Shown one piece after another: positions 1 through 7,636 of a DNA stretch of 17,584 nucleotides (positions are counted from its first letter, which is position 1; each line of letters starts with the position of its first letter). A model generated the notes under the pieces. The model was not told the DNA's origin, did no database searches, and worked only from the letters and a program-made list of their open reading frames with translations. Source of the DNA: Verrucomicrobiota bacterium (GTDB lineage Bacteria > Verrucomicrobiota > Verrucomicrobiia > Limisphaerales > UBA8199); assembly GCA_026397855.1 (NCBI GenBank), contig JAPLUA010000110.1:1-17584 (forward strand). The letters run 5' to 3'. The position numbers and the translations under genes are program-made.

Positions 1-1269
1 GTGATGCATACGAACAACCCGTTCTGGCAGCTATCCGTGGCGCAGGCGGCCCCCACTAACGCGCCGGGCTCTTATCCGACGCCTTACCGGGGGGGGCTGG
101 TGACGGTGACCAACGTGGGCAACATGACCTTCATGCTGTTTCCCGAGTACGCGACGCACGCGGTCAATGTCTTTCAGGGGTTGACCACGGCCGGCTTCTA
201 CAACAGCAACACCATCTTCCATCGCGTCATCAACGATTTTATGATTCAAGGCGGTGACGCAAATACCAATGGCTCAGGCCGGCTGGTGTTTGAGTGCGAT
301 GACGAGTTTCATCCGCAGGCCATGTTTACCGGCAGCGGGCAGCTTGCGGTCGCCAATCACGGGAAGGACACCGGCGGCGCGCAGTTCTTTGTGACCACCA
401 GCCCCCAGAGGAGGCTGGATTTTGGCTACACGATTTTCGGGCAGCTGGTGCGCGGCTTCGATGTGTTGACCAATATCAGCCACACAGCAACGGGTGCCAG
501 CGATCGGCCGCTGGCGGATGAGATCATCCAGACGGTCAGTTATGTGCCGAATACGGCGGACACGGTGCTAACCCTGACTGCAACCAACCTCCCAGGCGTC
601 ACCGGCACCATCACCGTTATCGCCAGCGACGGCGCGGGTGGGCAGGCGACCAATGTGTTTGCAGCCACGCTCGTTCTCGATACCAACAGCAACCATCAAC
701 CGTTCTTCTACCCCAACACCGTGACCAACCTGGTTGGGCCTTTGAACAGGACCTTGACGAACTTCCTCAATGCGCTCGAACTGGGCGGGGACAAACAATA
801 CTGGTCTCCGTACTTTTCTCCCGATACGGACTACGATCATGCCCCCAACTCAAGCTACAATCTCGTGACTAATAGGATGCGCGACTTGACCTATAATGTC
901 ACCAATGTGGATGGGGTGATGCAAGCCACCGCCACAGTGGACAAGAGTGCCGGTTATGGCGCTGGCCTGCATCCTTTCAAAATCGGCGGCTCTCTCTGGG
1001 CAACGACTGGGAACGATTTTGTCGGCAACCTGGACGAGGTGGCTCTGTCGGCGATACGCCGATCGCCGCGCAGGGCAAGACGGTCAGCGCGCTGGGATCG
1101 GTGCCGTTTTACAACGCTATCCTGGCAACCTTCACCAACGGCGTGCCGGGCAGTTCAAGCACGAACTTCACGGCGTCCATTAATTGGGGAGATAATTCCA
1201 CCAATAGCGGCATGGTCGTTGCCAATGCCGCCGGGGAAAAGGCAGTGTTGGGATCGCACACCTATGTGA
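1..1269 (+). CDS. Cyclophilin-type peptidyl-prolyl isomerase, 5' part of a giant secreted protein (partial, frameshifted)
   Basis: Open from the first base, so the true start and any signal peptide probably lie upstream. Residues about 40-160 form a cyclophilin domain that catalyses cis-trans isomerisation of Xaa-Pro bonds. The core FHRVINDFMIQGGD (73-86) supplies the equivalents of the catalytic Arg (R75), F80 and Q83, and GGAQFF (125-130) is the usual substrate-groove motif. The usual His of the HTVFG-type motif is Tyr here (YTIFG, 143-147). After the isomerase comes a beta-rich stretch (about 185-345) typical of large verrucomicrobial cyclophilin proteins. The genuine frame ends near base 1050; the Arg-rich tail from there to 1269 reads like a frameshift artefact, while another frame continues with a coherent PKD-like domain. 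It is therefore best read as the first part of one gene with the next feature. The protein is probably extracellular or periplasmic; its substrate is unknown. Confidence 0.85.
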   Translation: MMHTNNPFWQLSVAQAAPTNAPGSYPTPYRGGLVTVTNVGNMTFMLFPEYATHAVNVFQGLTTAGFYNSNTIFHRVINDFMIQGGDANTNGSGRLVFECDDEFHPQAMFTGSGQLAVANHGKDTGGAQFFVTTSPQRRLDFGYTIFGQLVRGFDVLTNISHTATGASDRPLADEIIQTVSYVPNTADTVLTLTATNLPGVTGTITVIASDGAGGQATNVFAATLVLDTNSNHQPFFYPNTVTNLVGPLNRTLTNFLNALELGGDKQYWSPYFSPDTDYDHAPNSSYNLVTNRMRDLTYNVTNVDGVMQATATVDKSAGYGAGLHPFKIGGSLWATTGNDFVGNLDEVALSAIRRSPRRARRSARWDRCRFTTLSWQPSPTACRAVQARTSRRPLIGEIIPPIAAWSLPMPPGKRQCWDRTPM

Positions 1270-4200
1270 ATCCCGGGACCTACCCGGTCTATGTGCGGGT
1301 GCAAAGCGCCATCGGTGCGAGCGCCACAGCCCTGTCGTTTGTCACTGTCACCAACCCGGCTGCGGCGGCAACCAATCTGCTGACGGTGCAGGTCACCGGG
1401 CAAGGAACGGTTTCGCCCAATTATAGTAACGCGTCGCTGCCGGTGGGCGGCAGCTACACCATCAGCGCCACTCCGGCGGACCTGTGGGTGCTGACAAGCT
1501 GGACCGATGGGAATGGCTTTGTGCTGGGAACGGGCACCAATTTGACCTTCACCATGTATCCGGGCCTGCGGTTAACGGCCAACTTCTTGCTGGCTAACCG
1601 GCCCTCGCTGAGGATTGCTTCTCCCTCGACCAACCGGGTGATCACCAACTTGTATTCATCGCCGGCGATAGTCACTGGCACGGCGTCCAACAACGCCACC
1701 ATCACGCGTGTCTGGTATCAGGTCAACTCGGGTGGCTGGCGGGAGGCGTCCGGCACGACCGATTGGACCGCCAGTTTTGCTCCCGCATACGGGATCACCA
1801 ACCGGTTTCAGGCCTATGCCGTCAACAACTATGGTTTTGTGTCAACGACAAGCGCCGTGTCCGTGGTGTATCTGGCCGGGGATGTTCTGGCAGTGATCAC
1901 CAACGGGCCGGGAGGCATCACCCCGGCTCTGAACGGCCAATTGCTACCGCTGGGCAGCAACTACGTGTTGAAGGCTGCCCCGACGGCCGGCTGCCGACTG
2001 GTGAACTGGACGGACGGTGCCGGCAGCATCGTCACCAACGGCGCGGCGATGCGATTCGTCATGTCGTCCAACCTGACGTTCCGGGCCAACTTTGTGGATA
2101 CGAACAGGCCGACGTTGAGCATTGTCACGCCGACGGCGAACCAGAAATGGAGCAACGCCGTGTTCACCGTGACGGGCAAGGCCAGCGACAATATCGGCGT
2201 GACCAACGTGTTCACCTCGCTGAACGGCGCGGACTGGGTGTCGGCTGCCCTTGCCAGCAACCGCACCAACTGGACGATGGCCGTTTCACTTGCGCCGAAA
2301 ACCAATACCCTCCGGGCCTATGCAGTGGACGCCGCTGGCAACACGTCCACCACCAACAGCGTCAGCTTCGTTTATGTGGTGAGCGACCGGGTGCGGGTTC
2401 AAATCACCGGCCAAGGCACCCTCACCCCCAATTACAGCAACGCCATGCTCGAGATTGGCCAGGGCTACAGCATCAAGGCCAGCGCGGTCAATGGGCACAC
2501 CTTCACCAACTGGGCAGCCTCGACCAACTGGGGCGGGAGCCAGATCACGACTAATGCCACGCTGAGCTTCATCATGCAATCGAACCTGACCTTGCAGGCC
2601 AACTTCATGGACACCAACAGGCCGACTTTGAGCATTACCGCACCCACGGCGAACCAGAAATGGAGTAACGCGGTGTTCACGGTGCGCGGCACGTCCAAGG
2701 ACAATGCAAAAGTGACGGAAGTCTGGTGCCAGACGAACGGAGTTTGGGGGCCGGCCTCCGTTGGCAGCGCCGGAACCAACTGGACGATGGACGTGGCGTT
2801 GATGCGGGGCACGAACACGGTGCGCGCTTACGCGGTGGACGGGACGGGAAATCGGTCGCTGACCAACAGCGTGAGCTTTGTCTATGTGCTGAGCGACCGG
2901 CTGCAGGTGCGCGCCGTTGGGCAAGGCACGCTCACCCCCAACTACAGCAATGCAATGCTCGAGATCGGCATGAGCTACAGCATGAAGGCCAGCGGGGCGA
3001 ACGGACATGCGTTCACCAACTGGGTGGTCTCGACGAACTGGGTGGGCGGCATGACCACCAACAACGCGACCCTCAATTTCGTCATGCAGTCCAATCTGAC
3101 GCTACAGGCGAGCTTTGTGGACACGAACAAGCCGGTGCTCGCCATCATCGCGCCCACGGCGAGCCAGCGGTGGAGCAACGCGGTGTTCACGGTCAAGGGC
3201 ACGGCCAAGGACAACGCGCAAATCTCAAAGGTGTGGTGCCTGACCAACGGCAACTGGGGGCTGGCGATTATCACCAACAATTGGACCAACTGGACGATGA
3301 ACCTGGCGTTGGCGCCCAAGACCAACACGATCCAGGCCTACGCTGAAGATGCCGCGGGGAACAAGTCCCCGACCAACACGGTGAAGCTGATCTATGTGGT
3401 GAGCGACCGGCTGACGTTGATCACCACCGGCAGGGGAACCGTCTCGCCCAACTACAGCAACGCGGTCCTCGAGATTGGCACGACGAACACGTTGACCGCA
3501 ACGCCGGGCGCCGGTTGTGTCTTCTCGAACTGGATGGGCAGCGTCCTGGGCACCGTGGTGCTTTCCAACAGCGCGGCCAAGCTGAGCTTCGTGATGCAGT
3601 CGAATCTCGTTCTGCGGGCCAATATCATTACGAATCCTTTCACTGCGTGGGCGGGCAGCTATTACGGCCTGGCATACGACCGGACCAGCGACATGGATCA
3701 GGCCGGTGCCGGCTTCTTCAGCGGCACCATCGGGAGCGCGGGGGCCTTCAGCGCCAAGCTGGTGTTTGTGGGCCGAACCAACTCGATCACCGGGCAGTTT
3801 GACCTGGGCGGCCACCTGGCCGCCACCGTCCCGCAGGCAGGCGGCAGCCCCCTGGCTTTGGACCTGCAGCTCGGGCCGGATACGCTGTCAGGCACCGTAA
3901 GCATTGGTGACCGGGCGTCAACCCTGGACGCCTATCGCTCGGTGTTCAACACCACCACGAACCCGTGCCCATACGCCGGACGCTACACGCTGGCGGTGCC
4001 AGGCGCAGAGGGCATTCCCCAGCTACCCGAGGGAAGCGGTTATGGGGCGGTGACCGTGGACAAGGCGGGCAACGCGGTCCTGACCGGTATGCTGGCGGAC
4101 GGCACGGCCATGGGCCAGTCGGTGCCGGTATCAAAGTATGGCGACTGGCCCCTTTATGTCCTGTTGTACAGCGGCAAGGGTGCGATCAACGCCTGGCTCC

Positions 4201-4634
4201 GGTTCACGCTGCCGGCCGGCTTGACGAACACGATGGCCGCCTGGGTCAAGCCGACGAATTCCCTGAGCAAGTATTACGCTGACGGCTTCACCAACCTGAC
4301 GCAAATCGCCGGTTCGTCGTATGTGTATGCCAAGACCAACCGCGTTTTGGCCCTGACCAACGGGGTCGTGGTGTTCAGCGGTGGGAACCTGGCCCTGCCG
4401 GTCACCAACCTGGTGCTGCTGACGGCAACGAACCAGTTTCTCAACCAGGGCACCAACCCGATGGCGATCACGCTGAATACAAACAGCGGACTGCTCAGCG
4501 GATGGTTCAAGGTGCCGGGAGCGGCCAGGACGAATCAATTCAACGGGGCCTTGCTCCAGGAGCAGATCCTGGGGGACGGCTATTTCCTCGGCACCAACGC
4601 GAGCGGGCGAGTTCTGCTCATCCCCGCACCCTGA
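1101..4634 (+). CDS. Giant InlB/Ig-like repeat protein, 3' part of the cyclophilin-domain protein
   Basis: Most likely the continuation of the preceding ORF. The coherent frame already begins near base 1050 (GDTPIAAQGKTVSALG), so the GTG at 1101 is only the first start codon in this frame and probably not a real initiation site. Order of domains: a PKD-like domain with INWGDNSTNSG (residues about 1-90); then five divergent InlB-type repeats (GQGT(L/V)(S/T)PNYSN followed by the NLTLxANF ending) alternating with four Ig-like domains (SNAVFTVxGTAKDNA, then AYAVDAAGN) to about residue 840; then a beta-rich C-terminal region of about 330 residues with two related halves (AGSYYGL and AGRYTL starts, GYG...GMLADGT, WPLYVLLYSGKG) often found at the end of verrucomicrobial secreted proteins. 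No membrane anchor or PEP-CTERM signal is visible. Such repeats generally act as adhesive or spacer modules in surface proteins; ligand binding is inferred only. Confidence 0.85.
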   Translation: MPFYNAILATFTNGVPGSSSTNFTASINWGDNSTNSGMVVANAAGEKAVLGSHTYVNPGTYPVYVRVQSAIGASATALSFVTVTNPAAAATNLLTVQVTGQGTVSPNYSNASLPVGGSYTISATPADLWVLTSWTDGNGFVLGTGTNLTFTMYPGLRLTANFLLANRPSLRIASPSTNRVITNLYSSPAIVTGTASNNATITRVWYQVNSGGWREASGTTDWTASFAPAYGITNRFQAYAVNNYGFVSTTSAVSVVYLAGDVLAVITNGPGGITPALNGQLLPLGSNYVLKAAPTAGCRLVNWTDGAGSIVTNGAAMRFVMSSNLTFRANFVDTNRPTLSIVTPTANQKWSNAVFTVTGKASDNIGVTNVFTSLNGADWVSAALASNRTNWTMAVSLAPKTNTLRAYAVDAAGNTSTTNSVSFVYVVSDRVRVQITGQGTLTPNYSNAMLEIGQGYSIKASAVNGHTFTNWAASTNWGGSQITTNATLSFIMQSNLTLQANFMDTNRPTLSITAPTANQKWSNAVFTVRGTSKDNAKVTEVWCQTNGVWGPASVGSAGTNWTMDVALMRGTNTVRAYAVDGTGNRSLTNSVSFVYVLSDRLQVRAVGQGTLTPNYSNAMLEIGMSYSMKASGANGHAFTNWVVSTNWVGGMTTNNATLNFVMQSNLTLQASFVDTNKPVLAIIAPTASQRWSNAVFTVKGTAKDNAQISKVWCLTNGNWGLAIITNNWTNWTMNLALAPKTNTIQAYAEDAAGNKSPTNTVKLIYVVSDRLTLITTGRGTVSPNYSNAVLEIGTTNTLTATPGAGCVFSNWMGSVLGTVVLSNSAAKLSFVMQSNLVLRANIITNPFTAWAGSYYGLAYDRTSDMDQAGAGFFSGTIGSAGAFSAKLVFVGRTNSITGQFDLGGHLAATVPQAGGSPLALDLQLGPDTLSGTVSIGDRASTLDAYRSVFNTTTNPCPYAGRYTLAVPGAEGIPQLPEGSGYGAVTVDKAGNAVLTGMLADGTAMGQSVPVSKYGDWPLYVLLYSGKGAINAWLRFTLPAGLTNTMAAWVKPTNSLSKYYADGFTNLTQIAGSSYVYAKTNRVLALTNGVVVFSGGNLALPVTNLVLLTATNQFLNQGTNPMAITLNTNSGLLSGWFKVPGAARTNQFNGALLQEQILGDGYFLGTNASGRVLLIPAP
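1590..3630 (+). repeat. Tandem ~510-bp coding repeats (Ig-like plus divergent InlB unit)
   Basis: Four consecutive units, each coding one Ig-like and one divergent InlB domain. The last three are clearly related at DNA level: 2098-2610 (513 bp), 2611-3120 (510 bp) and 3121-3630 (510 bp). Anchors include GGCGAACCAGAAATGGAG near 2136 and 2650, with a diverged copy near 3160, and AACTACAGCAA followed by CTCGAGAT near 2430, 2940 and 3450. The first unit (about 1590-2097) is much more diverged, which suggests recent in-gene duplication of the later units. Such units can expand or contract by recombination. Confidence 0.85.
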
Positions 4635-4639
4635 TCGCC

Positions 4640-4655
4640 AGCCGTCGGAACGGCT
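4640..4655 (+). terminator. Small hairpin after the giant repeat protein gene
   Basis: AGCCGT-CGGA-ACGGCT forms a perfect 6-bp stem with a 4-nt loop, 6 bases after the stop codon. No T-run follows, so it is a poor intrinsic terminator; it may instead protect the mRNA 3' end. Confidence 0.3.
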
Positions 4656-4722
4656 TGCTGACCGGCCTATTCTGGATGCGAAGGACGGCAGGGGGCGTCC
4701 GCGGGGAGTGTCGAGAAGAGGA

Positions 4723-4734
4723 TGTTACGTAACA
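4723..4734. promoter_or_regulatory. 12-bp perfect palindrome, possible operator
   Basis: TGTTACGTAACA is identical to its reverse complement. It lies in the non-coding region, just upstream of a block of repeated motifs. A dimeric regulator could bind it, but a palindrome of this size can occur by chance and no partner is known. Confidence 0.25.
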
Positions 4735-4746
4735 AGCCGTCCAAAT

Positions 4747-4805
4747 GATACCTACGGTGTGTGTAGGGAGAGTATCCGGCGAGTATAGGGAGATACTTCG
4801 GTGTG
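4747..4805. repeat. Cluster of short inverted and direct repeats
   Basis: CCTAC (4751-4755) pairs with GTAGG (4763-4767) around a 7-nt loop, and the flanking GATAC (4747-4751) matches GTATC (4772-4776). TAGGGAGA occurs twice (4764-4771 and 4786-4793), 22 bp apart, each followed by a related 8-mer ending in CGG. GGTGTG also occurs at both ends (4756-4761 and 4800-4805). The spacing, about two helical turns, would suit a protein-binding array, or the block could be part of an interspersed element. Confidence 0.35.
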
Positions 4806-4961
4806 ATTCCGATCCTCGCCGCATTCTGTCATTGTCGAACTGAACCGATTCATTTCTTGCCCCGCTGCCGCGCAACTCAGGATGCCCTGGACCAGGATGC
4901 CCGCCCTGCCGCGGCCTTCTTGGCTGTAACCATGCAGATGAACCTGGCCCCACTGAACCGC

Positions 4962-5078
4962 AGCACTGCGAAGAGCGCAGAGAAAGACCGACCTGAGTTG
5001 CCTGAATCTGTGTCACTGAATAGCAATGGGTTCGAGCGCACGTTCCGGCTCCTGTTTCTCTGCGCCCTACGCACTGCT
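4962..5078. repeat. Imperfect inverted repeat, 24-nt arms
   Basis: The arm at 4962-4985 (beginning AGCACTGCGAAGAGCGCAG) matches the reverse complement of 5055-5078 at about 21 of 24 bases, with a 69-bp interior. GCGCAGAGAAA is perfectly shared. A related CGCAGAGG occurs near 5113. The arrangement resembles small non-coding interspersed repeats of environmental genomes. No transposase is present, so any movement would need help from elsewhere. Confidence 0.45.
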
Positions 5079-5231
5079 ATGCGCCGATTTGATCGCAGGC
5101 TGCGAAGATTTAACGCAGAGGTTCACGAGTGCGCTGCTTCGCGAGGCACGCAAGAATCTTGTTGCCCTTGAGGCCGGAAAACGCCACTTGAGAAGGTGTC
5201 GTTACGCGAAACTGAACCGAACTTTAATTCT

Positions 5232-5903
5232 ATGCAAGCATCTGATTCTCCGGTGCGGGAGCAACTCCTGCAAAGGCGGGTTGTGCCCGTGGCGGTGGCT
5301 GACTCCGTCGAGGACGCCGTGTCGCTGGCCCGGGCGCTGGTCGAGGGAGGGCTGCCTCTCATTGAAATAACGCTGCGCACGCCGTGCGCCCTGGACTGCA
5401 TCCGGGCCATTCGCCAGGCCTGCCCCGAGGCGCTGGTGGGAGCCGGGACAATCCTCGATCCATCGCAGGTGAAGGCCGCCATCGAGGCGGGGGCACAATT
5501 TGGCGTGAGCCCCGGCGTGAACCCGGAGGTGGTGCGGGCGGCCGGCGAGCAGCAGTTGTTCTTCATACCGGGGATTATGACTCCTTCAGACATAGAGTCC
5601 GCGCTGCGGTTGGGCTGCCGGATATTGAAGTTCTTCCCGGCGGATGCGGCGGGTGGCATCAAGATGCTCAAAGCCCTGGCCGGACCCTACGAATCGGCCG
5701 GGGCGCGATTCATCCCGCTGGGCGGCATTTCCCCGGCCAATATGTCCGAATACCTCGCCCTGCCCGTCGTTGCCGCCGTGGGCGGCTCCTGGCTTTGCGA
5801 GCGCAAGATGGTGCGCGAGCAGAAGTGGGCGGAGATCACGGCCCTGGCGGCGGCGGCAGTGGCCAAGGCGGCCGCGGGCGCTGTTGGCCGCACGAACGGC
5901 TGA
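5232..5903 (+). CDS. eda: 2-keto-3-deoxy-6-phosphogluconate (KDPG/KHG) aldolase
   Basis: A class I aldolase that splits KDPG into pyruvate and glyceraldehyde 3-phosphate at the end of the Entner-Doudoroff pathway; many members also cleave 4-hydroxy-2-oxoglutarate. The 223-residue product has the family length and shows all the key residues at the same positions as in the E. coli enzyme: E45 and R49 in IEITLRTP, T73 in VGAGTI, and the Schiff-base lysine K133 in ILKFFPADAAGG. The glycine-rich phosphate site PLGGIS lies at 162-167. The ATG at 5232 is preferred because it gives this exact alignment; an in-frame GTG at 5196 would add 12 residues unlike the family. No good Shine-Dalgarno sequence precedes it. 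It is cytoplasmic and lies 44 bp upstream of rluE in the same direction. No other Entner-Doudoroff gene is in the window. Confidence 0.93.
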   Translation: MQASDSPVREQLLQRRVVPVAVADSVEDAVSLARALVEGGLPLIEITLRTPCALDCIRAIRQACPEALVGAGTILDPSQVKAAIEAGAQFGVSPGVNPEVVRAAGEQQLFFIPGIMTPSDIESALRLGCRILKFFPADAAGGIKMLKALAGPYESAGARFIPLGGISPANMSEYLALPVVAAVGGSWLCERKMVREQKWAEITALAAAAVAKAAAGAVGRTNG

Positions 5904-5947
5904 GGCCGGGCGAGCGGCCTGGTTGCGGCGGACTGGATATTTGCGCC

Positions 5948-6511
5948 ATGCTGATTGCCTTCAACAAGCCGTATGGCGTGCTTTCACAATTCACGGCCGA
6001 CGGCTCCCCCAACCTGCCCCTGTCCGGGTTCGGTTTCCCGAAGGGGGTGTATTCCATTGGCCGACTCGATGCGGACTCGGAAGGATTGCTGCTGCTGAGC
6101 GACGAGGCGGAGCTGAACGATAGGCTGCTGCACCCGCGCCATGCGCACGAGCGCGAATACTGGGCCCAGGTGGAGCGGGTTCCCGCTGCTGAGGCGCTCG
6201 CCCGGCTCGAAGCGGGACTCGTTCTTCAAGGGCGCAAAATGCTCCCCTGCCGCGCCCGGATGCTCGAACCGCAGCCGGAGGTTCCTCCCCGTGAACCGCC
6301 CATTCGCTTCCGCAAGACGGTGCCGGCGTGCTGGATTGCCCTGGAACTGGTCGAAGGCAAGAACCGACAGGTGCGACGCATGACGGCGGCCGTCGGCCAC
6401 CCGACGCTGCGGCTCATCCGGGTGCGTGTCGGCAGGTTTGAACTGGGCGACCTTGGGTCTGGCCAATGGCGCGAACTCTCCGCCCCGCAGCGCAAGCTCG
6501 TGTTGGGCTGA
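5948..6511 (+). CDS. rluE: 23S rRNA pseudouridine synthase, RluE type
   Basis: Converts a uridine of 23S rRNA to pseudouridine; the E. coli homologue acts on U2457. The 187-residue product begins directly with the catalytic domain (LIAFNKPYGVLSQFT), without an S4 RNA-binding domain, as expected for RluE. The motif IGRLDADSEGLLLL holds the catalytic aspartate D41. Further family blocks are EREYWAQVE, EPPIRFRK, then GKNRQVRRMTAAVGHPTLRLIR and a GQWREL ending, which match my recollection of E. coli RluE closely. The start chosen is ATG at 5948; the frame stays open upstream but reads as Gly/Arg-rich shadow sequence of eda. It sits 44 bp after eda and 21 bp before the GspE-like gene, so it could share their transcript. 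The protein is a cytoplasmic RNA modification enzyme with no obvious link to the pilus-like module. Confidence 0.88.
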   Translation: MLIAFNKPYGVLSQFTADGSPNLPLSGFGFPKGVYSIGRLDADSEGLLLLSDEAELNDRLLHPRHAHEREYWAQVERVPAAEALARLEAGLVLQGRKMLPCRARMLEPQPEVPPREPPIRFRKTVPACWIALELVEGKNRQVRRMTAAVGHPTLRLIRVRVGRFELGDLGSGQWRELSAPQRKLVLG

Positions 6512-6532
6512 ACTCGAATCGGGCTTATCCTA

Positions 6533-7636
6533 ATGACAATGAAGCAGCAAGAATCGGAGCCCGCGGGCGGGCAAACCTCCGCGCCAGAGATCCTGGAGCG
6601 CCTGGTTCAGCAGGCGGAGCGGGCGGGGGCCAGCGATATTCACCTCCATAAGCACGGCAGCGCGGCGGCAGTGGCGTTCCGGCTCGACGGGGTGATGACG
6701 CCGACGGCGGAGTTGCCCGGAGAAGTCGCCGACAGGGTCTTCGGCCGCATCAAGTTCCTGGCCAAGTTGAAGACCTACCAGGAGTCCCTGCCGCAGGATG
6801 GCCGCATTGACCAAGCCGCGGTCGGCGCGCGCAGCGACATCCGCGTGGCCACCTATCCCACGGTGACCGGCGAGAAGATTGTCCTGCGGCTGTTCAACGC
6901 CGCGGGGGTGAGAACCCTGGCAGAACTGGAGCTGCCCGCCGAGGCGCGGGCCGAGCTGGATCGTTTTCTGGCCCAAACGGCCGGATTGCTCCTGCTGACG
7001 GGGCCGGCGGGCAGCGGCAAGACCACGACGATTTACGCCTGCCTGCGAGCCCTGGCGGAAGGCGGCAGCCGGCACATCATCACCGTCGAGGACCCGGCCG
7101 AGCAAATCGTGCCCGGGGTCATGCAAACCGAGGTGAATGAGGCGCGCGGCCTCGATTTTGCCAAGGCGGCGCGGCATCTCCTGCGCCAGGATCCCCAGGT
7201 GCTGGTTATCGGGGAGGTGCGGGATGAAGAGACCGCGAACATCGCGGTGCGGGCGGCGTTGACGGGGCACTTGGTGATTTCGACGCTGCATGCTGGGTCG
7301 TGCAAGGGTGTGTTTGAGCGGCTGTGGGCCCTGTGCGCGGATCACTCGGCGATCGGGGCGGCACTGGAACTGGTGCTGAATCAGCGGCTGCTGCGGCGGC
7401 GCTGCGGCGAATGTTCGGGCAAGGGCTGTCCCAGTTGCCTGGGGACGGGTTACCGGGGCCGGTTGCCGCTGGTGGAATGGTTGCGCGTGACCGACGCCAT
7501 CCGGCATCGGATCGGCGCGCACAACTTCGACAGCCTGGCGGCCCGGCCCACGCTGGCGGAGAGCGCTCGGGGGCTGTTGCAGGCCGGATTGACCACGGAG
7601 GCGGAGGTCGGCCGGGTGCTGGGATTCGCGCCCTGA
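6533..7636 (+). CDS. GspE/PilB-type secretion or pilus assembly ATPase, short form
   Basis: A cytoplasmic ring ATPase expected to power assembly of a pseudopilus or pilus. The 367-residue product has the N2 domain (SDIHLHKHG 35-43, then DIRVATYPTVTGEKIVLRL 102-120) and a complete motor domain: Walker A GPAGSGKT (157-164), Asp box ITVEDPAE (183-190), Walker B region VLVIGEVRDEE (223-233, E228), His box TGHLVISTLH (244-253), and a zinc-binding tetracysteine C291/C294/C299/C302. The Cys motif points to the GspE/PilB group, not the retraction ATPase PilT. It lacks the N-terminal MshEN/N1 region that usually docks on GspL/PilM or binds c-di-GMP, so it is about 150-200 residues shorter than typical. 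ATG at 6533 is used; a second ATG lies two codons on. It heads the pilus-like gene set and is followed by a 114-bp gap. Confidence 0.93.
   Translation: MTMKQQESEPAGGQTSAPEILERLVQQAERAGASDIHLHKHGSAAAVAFRLDGVMTPTAELPGEVADRVFGRIKFLAKLKTYQESLPQDGRIDQAAVGARSDIRVATYPTVTGEKIVLRLFNAAGVRTLAELELPAEARAELDRFLAQTAGLLLLTGPAGSGKTTTIYACLRALAEGGSRHIITVEDPAEQIVPGVMQTEVNEARGLDFAKAARHLLRQDPQVLVIGEVRDEETANIAVRAALTGHLVISTLHAGSCKGVFERLWALCADHSAIGAALELVLNQRLLRRRCGECSGKGCPSCLGTGYRGRLPLVEWLRVTDAIRHRIGAHNFDSLAARPTLAESARGLLQAGLTTEAEVGRVLGFAP

Larger units (their letters stand above)
4635..5231. other. Long intergenic region with repeats, no convincing gene
   Basis: About 600 bp between the giant repeat protein and eda. 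ORFs of up to 132 codons exist on both strands, but their predicted proteins are rich in Arg, Ser and Cys, have no recognisable domain and lack a ribosome binding site. The region contains a small hairpin just after the upstream stop, a 12-bp perfect palindrome, a block of short inverted and direct repeats, and a pair of 24-nt inverted repeat arms (each listed separately). A promoter for eda and its downstream genes would be expected here, but I see no convincing -35/-10 pair. Confidence 0.6.

Noticed and set aside
1590..3630. Regular repeats as a possible CRISPR array
   Set aside because: The units are about 510 bp, coding and in frame; no short repeats with unique spacers and no cas genes.
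4618..5016. 132-codon - strand ORF overlapping the intergenic region
   Set aside because: Low-complexity Ser/Arg/Pro-rich translation, overlaps the end of the repeat protein gene and shares the repeats; no family resemblance.
5029..5040. GGTTCGAGC resembling a tRNA T-loop
   Set aside because: No matching acceptor stem, anticodon arm or D-arm could be built around it.
4803..5171. 122-codon + strand ORF in the intergenic region
   Set aside because: It has no recognisable domain, an unusual Arg/Cys/Ser-rich composition and no ribosome binding site, and it runs across the inverted repeat; most likely non-coding repeat sequence.
5903..5920. AGGCC...GGCCT hairpin between eda and rluE as a terminator
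   Set aside because: Only 5 bp of stem and no T-run; closely spaced co-directional genes make termination here unlikely.
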